From assembly GCF_964340395.1 (NCBI RefSeq), contig NC_135571.1, positions 14,495,046 to 14,559,045 of the forward strand: DNA of 64,000 bases, read 5' to 3'. Positions 34,936 to 48,245 of the stretch are shown one piece after another. The position numbers and the translations under genes were made by a program. The stretch comes from Glandiceps talaboti. Its lineage: Eukaryota; Hemichordata; Enteropneusta; Spengelidae. A model generated the notes under the pieces. The model was given only the letters and a program-made list of their open reading frames with translations, was not told where the DNA came from and searched no databases. Numbering within the stretch: the stretch's first letter is position 1; every line of letters begins with the position of its first letter.

Positions 34936-35574
34936 TTTCAGTAAGAAAAATCCCTGTATAATGTTGAATTCCATCAGAATACAATGAAATCACTATAGAC
35001 ATGAGACCAAAGGTTATATGCAGGCAAGATGGCGTCAATGACTCGATGGTACACTGTACATTTGTGAGACGATGGCAACGCTAGACTAAAATCGTGGCTT
35101 GGAACTGTGATATAATAATCCGTGATGATGTTGATACATAAAACCTATTTTGGGTTCACTTAATTACACTGACTTCGACACAGTCCCAATTGCTTGGACA
35201 CATGTATTTTCTGCTAAACTGAAAATGTATGTATGCACCATTCAATGAAGCAACGGAGACCCATGAATATATCAATCCACACCTATCATCACACAGTTTC
35301 ACGTAACAATACCCGTTCATCTTGAATTAAATTTACACCAATGCAATACAGACATAGAAATTCTTGCAGACAACAAAACAGTTAGTTTCAAAAATTCCTC
35401 TCGAAACGACAAAGACATTATAATAGATCCAAACTGTTGCCAGACTTAGGGACATTTGGTCTTTCAAGGTTCTGAAACTACCTTGCCTTTAAATGTTTAA
35501 AATTAGTTTTTTTTTTTTTTTAAAAAAAAGAAAATTAATATTATATTATCATTAATATTTTGTATTTCTCATTT
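34936..35574. other. Intergenic sequence
   Basis: Includes a T15/A8 hairpin-like run at 35506-35529. No exon recognised. Confidence 0.35.
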
Positions 35575-36165
35575 GGTTTGGCCGCCCTTGGTTTGATGGA
35601 GTTCCAATAAATCATGAACTTCCGGTTTTGCAGCCAAACCTCTGTTTTTGGTCCCTATTCTCTTTATGAGGGTAATTGGTTGTAAATATTTCATGAAATG
35701 TTAATTCCCAGCTGTGACCTGCTCTGACCTCTATCCATCTCGCATGCGTCAATTACCAGAATACTTTCTCATCGACTGTGTAGTCTTGTTCGTTTTCCCC
35801 ACCCTTTACCTTTCAACCAGTAACTACATTATGGTTATCTCTCCTTCTACTGTTAGTAAAAGGTACCTTTCACACAAACCAGTTAAAAACGCTTTTAAGT
35901 TCTCACTTGGCATTAAGTCATTGTATTATTTATGTTATTGTTTATTCTTCTTACCCATGGACTTGAAAATTTATAGTTCTGTACTAACTTGAGTGGTGGA
36001 GTTCCAATAAATGATGAATTTCCTGTTGTGCCACCAAGCCTCTGTCTTTTTTCCTTATTCTCTTCAGGAAGGTATTACTGAAGGCCCCCTTATTCTCTTT
36101 AGGAAGGTAATTACTGAAGGCCCCCTTATTCTCTTTAGGAAGGTAATTACTGAAGGCCCCATAAA
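35575..36165 (+). repeat. Duplicated block plus 36 bp triplicate
   Basis: tggagttccaataaatcatg at about 35597 is repeated with changes at 35996, each followed by a related aa/gcctctgt..tattctctt stretch. At 36068-36160 three copies of a 36 bp unit, aaggcccccttattctcttt plus aggaaggtaattactg, follow. Confidence 0.85.
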
Positions 36166-36519
36166 TGTTACAAATAACCAGGATAGTGCCGCAAGGAGAA
36201 GCTGCACGACTTACCACATCAAGAAGGTGAGTGAGCGATACACCAAATTGAACAATCAGTGGAGTGGAGCTATTTGGTGTTGGACATACAAGACGTTTGT
36301 ATTCTTTGAATAGATCGTTTTGTAAGCGTTCTTCGTCGTCGTTACAAGTTACACCTGTCGAAAGATCACATCATCAGTGAGATTAGTATGAAGTCTCTAC
36401 ATAATGCAGAATTTGAAGGATAAAAACTAATGAATACATTAACAGTGATATGGCCAACCTACCTACAAACCTGTAGACATTTTATAATCCTAAGTTCTCT
36501 AGGTACATAATGTCTCAAC
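36166..36519. other. Intergenic sequence
   Basis: No gene or repeat recognised. Confidence 0.35.
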
Positions 36520-37240
36520 AAGGATACTGTATGTATACATGTATGGGCAGAGAACAGTTTATAGTCAAGGATACTATTATGTATACATGTATGGGCAGAG
36601 ACAAGTTTATAGTCAAGGATACTATATGTATACATGTATGGGCAGAGAATAGTTTATAGTCAAGGATACTATTATGTACATGTATGGGCAGAGAACAGTT
36701 TATAGTCAAGGATACTATATGTACATGTATGGGCAGAGAACAGTTTATAGTCAAGGATACTATTATGTACATGTATGGGCAGAGAACAGTTTATAGTCAA
36801 GGATACTATTATGTATACATGTATGGGCAGAGAACAGTTTATAGTCAAGGATACTATATGTATACATGTATGGGCAGAGAATAGTTTATAGTCAAGGATA
36901 CTATATGTATATGTATGGGCAGAGAACAGTTTATAGTCAAGGATACTATTATGTACATGTATGGGCAGAGAACAGTTTATAGTCAAGGATACTATATGTA
37001 TACATGTATGGGCAGAGAACAGTTTATAGTCAAGGATACTATATGTATACATGTAGGGCAGAGAACAGTTTATAGTCAAGGATACTATATGTATACATGT
37101 ATGGGCAGAGAACAGTTTATAGTCAAGGATACTATTATGTATACATGTATGGGCAGAGAACAGTTTATAGTCAAGGATACTATATGTATACATGTATGGG
37201 CAGAGAATAGTTTATAGTCAAGGATACTATTATGTATACA
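36520..37240 (+). repeat. 42-48 bp minisatellite
   Basis: About 16 copies of gggcagagaacagtttatag plus tcaaggatactat and a variable tatgtatacatgtat tail. Length changes lie in the tail. Open frames occur on both strands only because of the periodicity. Confidence 0.97.
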
Positions 37241-37599
37241 AATTACAATGTATCCAATCTCTGTTACTGCACAGAACCTGTATGTCTGAAAAGAAGGCAG
37301 GTTTTATCCAACATTACGGAACATCTTTCAATGTTCAAATCTTATGTGTCTGTGTGCAATATAATAGGTAGAGGGGTGTTGTACAAAAGTTACGGTACAT
37401 CGTATATCTTTTTTTAATGTAGATCCTGATGTGAATGGCATGTTTACATGCTATTTACTCGTGGACGACCGTTCACCAAATAATAACATCACGATACATA
37501 ACAGAGTAGGTTACATTTGTTCATACCCTTCCTTCGTCAAAAACAGGACTAGGTTTCAACATGATTAATGACGATTTGCTCATAATGATTGGAAATGTC

Positions 37600-38245
37600 T
37601 AGGGTTATTGGCTAAGAAGGTTGCACTGATATAGAAAGGCAATGCATGCTTATTGGCTAACTAGATTTCAGTGATGTAGAAAGACAACGCTTATTGGCTA
37701 ACAAATTTAGTTATATAGAAAGACAACGCTTATGGGCCGACAAGATTAGTTATTTAGAAAGACAACGCTTATTGGCTGACAAGATTAGTTATATAGAAAG
37801 ACAACGCTTATTGGCTGACAAGGTTAGTTATATAGAAAGACAACGCGTATTGGCTAACAAGATTAGTTATATAGAAAGACAGCGCTTATTGGCCAACAAG
37901 ATTAGTTACATAGAAAGACAACGCGTATTGGCTGACAAGATTAGTTATATAGAAAGACAACGCTTATTGGCTGACAAGGTTATTTATATAGAAAGACAAC
38001 GCGTATTGGCTAACAAGATTAGTTATATAGAAAGACAGCGCTTATTGGCCAACAAGATTAGTTACATAGAAAGACAACGCTTATTGGCCAACAAGTTTAG
38101 TTACATAGAAAGACAATGCTTATTGGCTAACAAGATTAGTTACATAGAAAGACAACGCTTATTGGCTAACAAGATTAGTTACATAGAAAGACAACGCTTA
38201 TTGGCTAACAAGATTAGTTATATAGAAAGACAACGCTTATTATGT
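37600..38245 (+). repeat. 39 bp minisatellite
   Basis: About 16 copies of ttattggctaacaagattag plus ttatatagaaagacaacgc. From 37694 the 39-base phase is unbroken, giving a 205-codon plus-strand frame of a 13-residue repeat (ADKISYIERQRLL). Substitution is visible at all codon positions, so coding is unproven. Confidence 0.97.
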
Positions 38246-39578
38246 ACAAAAATATTGTTTAGTGCTCTTAGCGTAATGAAAGAGTTTTTTGGGGATGCAT
38301 CGAGTTTATGAAAGCCACGTTTTGGGGTGCATCGAGTTTATGAAAGCCACGTTCTTACAATTACCTAATTAGTAATTCTATAGAAATTGACTTCCTTGAC
38401 GTAGGCCAACACGATCAATATGAAAATAACAAGAACTGCCACCTTGATTGACACATGCTGCACACAATGTCAAAAACCTGATAATAAATATCTTTTATAA
38501 ACATCAATTATGCTTAGCAAGTTTGAAGACTACAGCTTATTGTGTCAAGTTACGATAAAAGGTTTTAACACGCCACCTGGACGTATTAGTTGGACCTCTG
38601 TATGTGATATATTATTCGAGGGAAGTGTAGAGTTTGCTCATTTATACATCTTTGATCATTCCACTGTGAACGATTAGGTCGTGAATATGTCGTCTCATTA
38701 AACATTTATCTACCATAGGAGAACAAATGACTACATATAGCTGAGATGCACACAGGAGATATATTCAAAACATCACTGTGTACTGTCATCCAATGTCAAA
38801 TCAGTGTTGCTATATGAGTGGTAACCTCGAATAAGACCCGGATGAATATTATCCAGAGATTTAAAATTACCCAGGGACACCAACTACCATAGCGTAAGTG
38901 TGTTAACTTGTTTAGCTTTAGTTTGTAAGCTATAGAAAGTACCACAGATATATAAGAAAAAATTAAAATGCAATCGTCATCTGTGTGGAACCTTTCAGCA
39001 TTGTAGTAGTACAGTGTACATGCACATTCCTTATCTACTCTCTAGAGTTTAAAGCTGTCTATAGAAATTCAAAATGATGGACAGTCCGTTCATACTCCAG
39101 TCTTACCATCCTTGACAATTTCTCAGATAAATTATTTCCAACGTTTAGACTTTAACAAAATCCCAATTGATCTATACAATCGTCATGACTCTACATGTTT
39201 AGTATTTTAAAAGATAGCATGTCTGAAAAACAATTGTCCTCAAGGTGCCCTTTTGTTTCAAATTCGCGGACATAAGCGTCATTCACGTATTTACATATAG
39301 TCATGTTTAGACAATAGACATTCCAAGTTTTCCTGTAAAGTTATTTGTAAAATTTAAGGCAGTCAAATGCAGGCTCTGGCCTTGGAGGGAGGCCGTCTGG
39401 CCGAACTCAGGGCTTTGATAAATAAAGTCTACGTTCCAGTTCATACCACATACATCGTCTCATATGCAGTTATCCTTCACTACATACAAGCTTTGCTGAT
39501 CTGAAAGATATGATACAATTGTAGACTTTAACCAAAAACCCTCAACACTCTGTCCACTATGAAGCTTTTTAAAAACAT
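38246..39578. other. Intergenic sequence
   Basis: A 31 bp direct duplication (ggtgcatcgagtttatgaaa type) lies at 38290-38350. The rest shows no exon, RNA gene or array. Confidence 0.35.
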
Positions 39579-39579
39579 C

Positions 39580-39641
<62 letters not shown>
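39579..39641. repeat. (ACA)n microsatellite
   Basis: About 21 ACA units. A poly-Val frame on the minus strand is an artefact. Confidence 0.98.
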
Positions 39642-39642
<1 letters not shown>

Positions 39643-39736
39643 ACTTGAAATGGGGAGGGGCACTTCATGAAATTTTAGACGTGTTATGTATTGCCTATAT
39701 CTGAATGTATTAAAAAGAGTCATACAAAAACTGACC

Positions 39737-40850
39737 AGATTTAAACTGAATGCCTCCCGTAAGGAAATCACTAATTATGTAAATAAATTAAACTAAAAAA
39801 CTATGGTAACAGGCTTTGTTTTTTGGACAAGCGTGCTTTCTTAGGTTAATGTATGTAAGAGTCTATGATACTGCTTAATTACTAAATACCATTCATTATT
39901 CAAAATACTCATTAAAGGAAAAAGTTGTAGCAACAAACTTCATAGGACAGGTGCGTATTATTATGATGTACGTATCACATTATGCGAAATTTGAAGCTTG
40001 CATTTTTAAGATACAACCTAGTTACCTAAAATCATTAATTATGCAAATTTTTCATTAAAACTAAGCTATATAAAAGATTTTATAGGACATATATGCTTTG
40101 TTATGATTAACGTATGTACTAAATTGTATTGAAATTGAAGTATGCAGTCTTAAGATATAGCCTAATTACCGAAAATCATTAATTATGCAAATTATTCATT
40201 AACACTGAAAGGTACACCAACAAGCTTTACAGGACATATGTGATTGTTATGGTTAACGTGTGTACTGAATTATATTGGAATTGAAGTATGTATTCTTAAG
40301 ATATAGCCTAATTACCGAAAATCATTAATTATGCAAATTATTCATTAACACTGTACAGTGCATCAACAAACTTGATAGGACGTATGTGTTTTCTTATGGT
40401 TAACGTATGTACTAAATTATGTTGAATTTGAAGTATGTATTCTTAAGATATAGCCTAATTACCAAAAATAATTAATTATGCAAATTATTCATTAACGCCG
40501 TAAGATACATCAACGAATTTTATAGGACAAATGTATGTTGTTATGTTGAATGAATATACTAAATTATATTGAAATTGAAGTATGCAGTCTAAGATATTGC
40601 GTAATTAGTTGATTTCATTAATATGCAAATTTCTCTAATTAAACATTAACATATCTGGCTCAAAACCTTATCAGGTCTAGCTATTACCCTAAAGATTATA
40701 TATCCCAAATGTCATTACAATTGAGCCAGCCGATTTTTAGAAATGATGACACAGACACACAGACAGACAGACAGACAGACAGACAGACGGACAGACACAC
40801 AGACACACCTTCCCCTTTAAAACCTCCCGTACCCTTACGGGAGGTAAAAA
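39737..40850 (+). mobile_element. CCTCCCGTAAGG-ended element with five 145 bp units
   Basis: Starts with accagatttaaactgaatgc followed by ctcccgtaagg and ends with cctcccgtacccttacggga. The interior holds five units at ~145 bp spacing (anchor attaattatgcaaat near 40034, 40178, 40324 and 40470, degenerate near 40614). The start is also found inverted at about 57490-57530, and two units at 23150-23445, so this is a dispersed family. No protein-coding capacity. Confidence 0.75.
40753..40810. repeat. (CAGA)n microsatellite
   Basis: CACAGA/CAGA-type repeat near the right end of the dispersed element. Confidence 0.9.
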
Positions 40851-41094
40851 TGATGTACAGTTGGTATTAATACACTGCACAGAGCATTGTATTTGATTCT
40901 ATACTGTGTAATACCACGAACATTTGCCGTAAATAGCATTACAAATTAATCATGTTTCTTTTTGTCAATATTTACCAAATTTATGTTGGATTAAGTGCAT
41001 GTAATGAATTTGTCAGATTTATGCTGTGTACTGGGAATGATATACACGTATGTCCCATAGATTTCAGATAACAAAATTGTACATGCTCTATAGC
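40851..41094. other. Intergenic sequence
   Basis: No feature recognised. Confidence 0.35.
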
Positions 41095-41212
41095 GGTGGT
41101 GGTGGTGGTGGTGGTGGTGGTGGTGGTGGTGGGGAGGGGGGTCGGGTCGGAGTTAGCTTGAGAAACTTATGGCCAACTCCAGAACACACCCCTGTTAAAA
41201 ATGACCGGTCCC
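41095..41212. mobile_element. Right end of a GGGACC-type TIR element, with (GGT)n
   Basis: (GGT)n at 41095-41131 and a G-rich stretch lead to gagaaacttatggccaa and the terminus gaccggtccc (41203-41212). The terminus is followed by taa, a TWA site like that of the 16229-18271 element. Only one end is recognisable. Confidence 0.55.
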
Positions 41213-42029
41213 TAACAAAAAAAAACTTTACAAAGATCTATCCATTTTCAGACATCAACAAAATCATTAACGATCTCTCCATTGTTAAACTTTAACAATA
41301 AACCTAACAAAGTCCCTAATAATCTATCCACCCTAAGACTGTAACAAAGCGCGCTAACGATTTATCCACTTTTATGATTTAAGAAGATCCCCTCCACCCT
41401 CAAAACGATCAAAACATAAAATGTTACCTTTGACAATCAAAAAAATATGATTGGAAAATAGGTTTAGAGGAGATAAACGAGGTCAAGTTATAACTGCCTT
41501 TCTTTTATGAGCCATGATATCGTCTGTTGTCTACATTAGAGAATGATCATGGTAGAATCCCTATCAGGACATTGATATAGTAAGATAATTATGGTAAAAC
41601 CTGGTCAAATAATGAGTTTATACAGACAATTCAAGATTCAGTGCGAGATACTTTGTCCTTGATGCCTGGATATTTTACGATAATCTCATTTCGAGTTTCC
41701 AATGCACGTTAAAGAAATCCATTTAGTACAAAACAGAGCGTCCAATGTACAAAGTAGAAGCATTACACAGAATTCTTACACTTTTGTGGTAGTGGTTAAG
41801 TTACTCTAATTCTGTGTCTGAGAGATGCATGTGCCATATGATGACATTATAAAAAGTCCCTCACAGAAAACAATTTCGCATTGCTCTAATAGGGTGGGTT
41901 ATTATAGGTTAGACTTCTAAACATAGAATTGATAATCAACGATAATAAATGGACACAGTACTACTCTAAACTCATATGTATACAACTATAATACTTTACA
42001 TAGTTACACATGTTTAATTGCATTGTAGA
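41213..42029. other. Intergenic sequence
   Basis: 41218-41345 repeats a degenerate 'acaaag/acctaacaaagt...atctatcca' motif a few times. No gene seen. Confidence 0.35.
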
Positions 42030-43765
42030 ACTTCATGGTACACACATGGTGTATTTTACTATCACCAAATGAACGTACACACATGGTGTATTTTACTGTC
42101 ACCAAATGAACGAACATACACATGGTGTATTTTACTGTCACCAAATGAACGTACACACATGGTGTATTTTACTGTCACCAAATGAACGTACACACATGGT
42201 GTATTTTACTGTCACCAAATGAACGTACATACACATGGTGTATTTTACTATCACCAAATGAATGTACAAACATGGTGTATTTTACTGTCACCAAATGAAC
42301 GTACACACATGGTGTATTTTACTGTTACCAAATGAACGTACATACACATGGTGTATTTTACTGTCACCAAATGAACATACATACACATGGTGTATTTTAC
42401 TGTCACCAAATGAACGTACATACACATGGTGTATTTTACTGTCACCAAATGAATGTACAAACATGGTGTATTTTACTGTCACCAAATGAACGTACATACA
42501 CATGGTGTATTTTACTGTCACCAAATGAACGTACAAACATGGTGTATTTTACTGTCACCAAATGAACGTACATACACATGGTGTATTCTACTGTTACCAA
42601 ATGAAATACATACACATGGTGTATTTTACTGTCACCAAATGAACGTACATACACATGGTGTATTTTACTGTCACCAAATGAACATACACACATGGTGTAT
42701 TCTACTGTCACCAAATGAAATACATACACATGGTGTATTTTACTGTCACCAAATGAACGTACATACACATGGTGTATTTTACTGTCACCAAATGAACGTA
42801 CATACACATGGTGTATTTTATGGTTACCAAATGAACGTACATACACATGGTGTATTTTACTGTCACCAAATGAACGTACAAACATGGTGTATTTTACTGT
42901 CACCAAATGAACGTACATACACATGGTGTATTCTACTGTTACCAAATGAAATACATACACATGGTGTATTTTACTGTCACCAAATGAACGTACATACACA
43001 TGGTGTATTTTACTGTCACCAAATGAACATACACACATGGTGTATTCTACTGTCACCAAATGAAATACATACACATGGTGTATTTTACTGTCACCAAATG
43101 AACGTACATACACATGGTGTATTTTACTGTCACCAAATGAAATACATACACATGGTGTATTTTACTGTCACCAAATGAACGTACATACACATGGTGTATT
43201 TTACTGTTACCAAATGAACGTACATACACATGGTGTATTTTACTGTCACCACATGAATGTACAAACATGGTGTATTTTACTGTCACCAAACGAACGTACA
43301 TACACATGGTGTATTTTACTGTTACCAAATGAACGTACATACACATGGTGTATTTTACTATCACCAAATGAACGTACACGCATGGTGTATTTTACTGTCA
43401 CCAAATGAACGTACACACATGGTGTATTTTACTGTCACCAATTGAACGTACATACACATGGTGTATTTTACTGTCACCAAATGAATGTACAAACATGGTG
43501 TATTTTACTGTTACCAAATGAACGTACATACACATGGTGTATTTTACTATCACCAAATGAACGTACACACACGGTGTATTTTACTGTCACCAAATGAATG
43601 TACAAACATTGTGTATTTTACTGTCACCAAATGAACGTACACACATGGTGTATTTTACTGTCACCAAATGAACGTCCATACACATGGTGTATTTTACTGT
43701 CACCAAATGAATGTACAAACATGGTGTATTTTACTGTCACCAAATGAACGTACACACCAGCGTGC
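42030..43765 (+). repeat. 35-39 bp minisatellite, 1.7 kb
   Basis: About 45 copies of acacatggtgtattttactg plus tcaccaaatgaacgtacat. Indels in the acgtacat segment and a few larger segmental duplications (42560-42720 is repeated near 42920-43080) are visible. Confidence 0.97.
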
Positions 43766-44976
43766 GAAATTAACGCCGGTCCTTCGGCCCGAGACCAACA
43801 GATTTCCGTTCGGACCGACAGTTTTTCAGAATTACAACAACGTATCGGTCCTTATGACCAATTGAAATTTGGAGTAAATAATAACATTTATTCAAAGATA
43901 TATCCAATTTAACCTACATGAATCTGATCTTGTGTTACCTATTTTACTCTCGGACATCTCGTTCAAGTCAAGCAACACAGAGCTAGCTCGCTACGTGTTG
44001 TTGTCAATGTTGATATCACGTCTACATATGACGTAGCATACAGCATTTACTTTATGAAATTATGTTAGCAAACACATGATTGGCTGAATTTCTCTAATTA
44101 TTTTTGTCTTGTCTAATCAGAACGTCTTAGACATTCAGACTCATTTTACGCATTCAGCGCATGCGTCTTTTTCCGCCACGATATCATACTCAATCATTTA
44201 ATCATTGTTGTAAAGTTTACTGTTCGAAGTGTATGAAACTTTTAACGTGTTTGAGACAGTTCCACGTTGTATTTATAAAGTATGTGGCGATATTTAGAAG
44301 GCGGCAATGAGCTTCCGAAGCACAAGACGAAACAGACACTGTTTTTTAAAGGCTGGTATTAAAGCCGATAAATGTTAGCTGGTTTCCCGATCAATTTACC
44401 GGAGTTCCCCATGTGTGTGGCCATGATCAAAACAAACTGACGGAAAACATATAAACTACTCTGAAAATGGAGTTTTAACTAATAAAGAAGGCAGGTACAC
44501 TTCGTAAAATATCTTCAGTACGATAGGTTATTTTTTGTAAAAAATGCGTAATCTGATTGCTTTCAACCTGTCATGTTGTAATACTCTTAGAAATGTAGCA
44601 TTTTTGTTGCCATTGCTGTATCTGGAAAATTATTGCATCATGCCAAACACGGGTACATAGTGGATGACACAATACAGTATAGTTACCATATCACGTTCCC
44701 ACGTCAAACAAACTCGCACTGTAAGACATGTTTAGCCATAGTTCTCTTCATCATGGTCAGATTTCTTACACAAACAGTCAGAGACGATACTCAATACACC
44801 ACGGTAGGGAATACGGGTAGGGCTTTATGGGGGGGGGGGGCTTCAGTACATATTTGTAAAGACTGAAGGAAGACGAAACCGCTCCGTGTCACTGTGTGGA
44901 TGGAAATTGAAATAAAGCAAATACACAGTTTTCAAGAGGGATAGTTATGCGACAAAACTTTCTGCTATGATGAATT
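43766..44976. other. Intergenic sequence with a repeat fragment
   Basis: 43760-43820 (gcgaaattaacgccggtcct, ttcggcccgagacc, gttcggaccgac) is GC-rich and partly self-complementary and looks like a piece of a dispersed repeat. The remainder, including the G12 run at about 44830, shows no gene. Confidence 0.35.
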
Positions 44977-46565
44977 TGTGGGTCTACGTTCGCTAAGAGT
45001 TGGAAAGCTACATCAGCTGTTGCCACAGACGATGAATCTGACTTTGGATTATGTGATTCAGAATTTAGTGAATCGTGCAGAGAGGAAGGAGAGGACTGTG
45101 ATCTCTTAGAGATTGCAGATAATGTAGATTTATTGATTCATTCACCCATATTATCTACAATCTATGGATATGTATTTCTATGGTGGAATGAATACATTCA
45201 GTCTCAGACCACTATAGTCTATAGGAACAGATTATGCGAGAATGAATATTCATAGTCTCTGGGTTCATAGTTACAAATGAAAATCTCTACTCACAGTCAA
45301 AAATTACTTGGTTGTTATTTTTTGACTCTGTGAGTGGAAATTTTATGAACTAATAGTGGATAGTGAACAATTCGTTGAACACCCATACTCCCAGGCTGGC
45401 AGTTGCTGCACTCCCAGGCATTATTGGCTCTATTGTGAGCTGGCTGATCAGTTTTCTGGGAAACACGGCTGGGTGTCAGGGTGAAAATATGTGGGCTCTT
45501 GTCCTTGCAGTGGTGAGAATTCTCCTTGTTTCTTGTTTGCTTTTAAGAAGCGAAAGCAGTTTTCATCATTTGTATTCCATGGTTCCAACAGAAACCAGAG
45601 AGTGCTTGGCCAAGACCTGTGATGGCTTGGAGGTTGGGATGACAGGAACTGTTGGGACTGTCATGGAAACTGTTGGGATGATGGGACCAGCTGGCTGGGG
45701 CTCCACTAAGCTTGTTTCTCCTGTTTCAGCAGTGCTGTTTGGTGTGGTGTCAGCTACATAATCTTGCTATTGGCACCCAACGTCTGGTCTTCTGTGGTGA
45801 TGACAATCTCGTTGTTGAAGCTGACAGCCTAGCTGATGAGCAACAGCAAGTCGCTCAGAGCTATGTAGAGCCACCTTAGAGCCAGAATACTGCAATACAT
45901 CCTGATAACGCCAAATTGTTGAAGGAAGGTTCAATGGGGATGAAATGGCATATTCCACACTGGCCAGAAACTAATTTGGCATGTTGAAAAATATACCGTT
46001 TCCCACCATACATGTTCTTGTTTGGGCCTGTGCCTACAGGACTGCCCATATGTAGGTCCTGATCGAGTCAATAATCCGCTCAACACCTGCCATGTTACCT
46101 GCTCTCCCAACACCACTACTTTGTAGGCCGCCCATCTTTGGTACTTTGCTCCGTTATTGAAAACATATACTTGTAGATCCATCATTTAAGTTATTAAGAA
46201 TGTTCAATACAAACATCCAAAAGTTGCTGCATCGACACAAAGGTTTGTTTGGGTTCACAGTTGAAATAGAATGGTGTATGCTTCAGAGGAGCAATCAGCA
46301 TATTCTCAAGGTAAACCCAGGTGGCTTGCTTAACTTTGAGGGTATGTACCAGAACATACTCACCATTGTCTCAGAATTACGGAGCTATCACTTCTTCAAA
46401 CAGGTTGAATGTGTTAATATCTTCCCAAAAGCTGAGTCAGCCACCAAGTTGTGCCATCTAAATGAGTACTGTATCTTCCACCTGAGAAATGACACGAAGA
46501 GGATTGACACAAGTACATCTTTGACGAGTACAATAGCATCGCTTATTGTCAGTCACCACTAGTCT
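44977..46565. pseudogene. Decayed coding-like region, family not recognised
   Basis: Several pieces look protein-like but do not join. A plus-strand stretch at 44977-45252 reads ATDDESDFGLCDSEFSES, then REEGEDCDLLEI, an acidic segment without a start codon. On the minus strand 45563-45750 reads as a Pro/Thr/Val-rich tract (EPQPAGPIIPTVSMTVPTVP). A frameshift follows, then ENCFRFLKANKKQGEFSPLQ. A 120-codon plus frame (46200-46562) is of uncertain meaning. Codon texture is less AT-rich than in neighbours. The pieces may come from a dead transposon or a retro-copied gene; the strand itself is ambiguous. Confidence 0.3.
45279..45341. repeat. Small hairpin, ~24 bp arms
   Basis: aaaatctctactcacagtca is mirrored by tgactctgtgagtggaaatt with a 15-20 base loop. 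Confidence 0.7.
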
Positions 46566-46973
46566 ACCGGAGCTCTACGCAGCATGTTGTATTAAAACCA
46601 TTAAAGTCCACAGGCTGGTTCCTTTTTACTAAGTTCACATTGGTTTTTCTTCCTCCAGAGTTAATAGGTGTGAATGATTAGTAAACAGAGGGATTAGCTT
46701 CTTGTGTTCATACAGGAAACTGGACATGGCACAGTAAAATGTAAGGGGTCATGTCATTTTAAAACTGACGCACAGGAAACGTAATTTCTTCATTTTAGTT
46801 TAACCTCCTCCCCCTCAAAATGAAATTTCTTTATGCGAAATGGGAAAATGAATTACCTGTCCTACATGGCATCGGTAAACACAACAAACTCTAATTGCAA
46901 CTGTAAAACATTTTACAGTCTCTGTAAAACATCATTTCAACTTGAAATTGTATTTACCAGTTCTCACGCTTTT
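46566..46973. other. Intergenic sequence
   Basis: No feature recognised. Confidence 0.35.
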
Positions 46974-48245
46974 TTATGGAAAGCCACAACTGACTTAAGT
47001 GTGCAATTACTATTATTGTATGTGCAAATACTATGTTATTATGTGCATTCAATAGTTTATTATGTGCTTACCTTAAATTATTATGTGCATACTGTATTAT
47101 TCTATGTACAGTTACTATTACTATATGTGCAAACACTATGTTATTATGTGCATTAAATAGTTTATTATGTACAGTTACTATTATTGTATGTGCAAACACT
47201 ATGTTAGTATGTGCATTTAATAGTTTATTATGTACAGTTACTATTATTGTATGTGCAAACACTATGTTAGTATGTGCATTTAATAGTTTATTATGTACAG
47301 TTATTATTATTGTATGTGCAAACACTATGTTATTATGTGCATTGAATAGTTTATGTACAGTTACTATTATTGTATGTGCAAACACTATGTTATTATGTGC
47401 ATTAAGTAGTTTATTATGTGCAAATCTTAAGTTATTATGTGCATACTGTATTATTATATGTACAGTTACTATTATTATATGCGCTAACACTATGTTATTA
47501 TGTGCATTAAATATTTTATTATGTGCAAATCTTAAGTTATTATGTGCATACTGTATTATTATATGTACAGTTACTATTATTATATGCGCTAACACTATGT
47601 TATTATGTGCAAATCTTAAGTTATTATGTGCATACTGTATTATTATATGTACAGTTACTATTATTATATGTGCTAACACTATGTTATTATGTGCATTAAA
47701 TAGTTTATTATGTGCAAATCTTAAGTTATTATGTGCATACTGTATTATTATATGTACAGTTACTATTATTATATGCGCTAACACTATGTTATTATGTGCA
47801 TTAAATATTTTATTATGTGCAAATCTTAAGTTATTATGTGCATACTGTATTATTATATGTACAATTACTATTATTATATGCGCTAACACTATGTTATTAT
47901 GTGCAAATCTTAAGTTATTATGTGCATACTGTATTATTATATGTACAGTTACTATTATTATATGCGGTAACACTACGTCGTTATGTGCATACAGTAGTTT
48001 ATTAAGGGCTTTCGTTAAGATCCCCCGCTAGAGGGCACACTTTCTCGCCGATTCAAACACGCACGCGCAGACTCGAGTTGCTGTTGTGTTATCCTTTTGT
48101 GAGCACGTCCCGTCGTCGTCTGTCATGGAGTCCCACGTCTGTTCTGTCAGATTTAGGTCTGTCAGCTTTCACAGCACGTTTCTTGACAGAGGGAGTCACT
48201 TTCTCTCATGTGCTCGACATGACTGAGGAAAATTTAATAAGTTTT
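46974..48245 (+). repeat. Left arm of a large inverted duplication
   Basis: Reverse-complementary to 49051-49862. The outer end is atggaaagccaca and the inner end is gaggaaaatttaataagttt. The inner 245 bases show about one mismatch by eye. The arms differ in length because their minisatellite portions carry different copy numbers. Confidence 0.95.
46995..47998 (+). repeat. ATGTGCA-type minisatellite with higher-order units
   Basis: Short related units (ttattatgtgcaaatcttaa, gttattatgtgcatactgta, ttattatatgtacagttact, attattatatgcgctaacac) alternate in composite blocks of about 85-170 bases. Both strands stay open for over 300 codons purely from the repeat structure. Confidence 0.95.

Noticed and set aside
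37694-38311. 205-codon frame of a 13-residue repeat (ADKISYIERQRLL)
   Set aside because: It is a 39 bp minisatellite in phase with three. No non-repeat protein part and no bias to synonymous change is visible.
38380-38480. Hydrophobic minus-strand peptide VAVLVIFILIVLAYV considered as a receptor signal peptide
   Set aside because: No ATG in frame, and the segment is about 6 kb upstream with no linking exon.
42251-43865. Several overlapping His/Tyr-rich frames on both strands
   Set aside because: Simultaneous open frames on both strands of a tandem array show periodicity, not genes.
45363-45761. 132-codon plus-strand frame with Met/Gly/Val-rich end
   Set aside because: The minus strand reads as a more natural Pro/Thr-rich peptide in the same place, so the plus frame is probably its shadow.
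47033-48031. 332-codon plus and 301-codon minus frames
   Set aside because: Both come from the ATGTGCA-type minisatellite. Neither reading continues a known domain, and the SAM segment lies in a separate reading after it.
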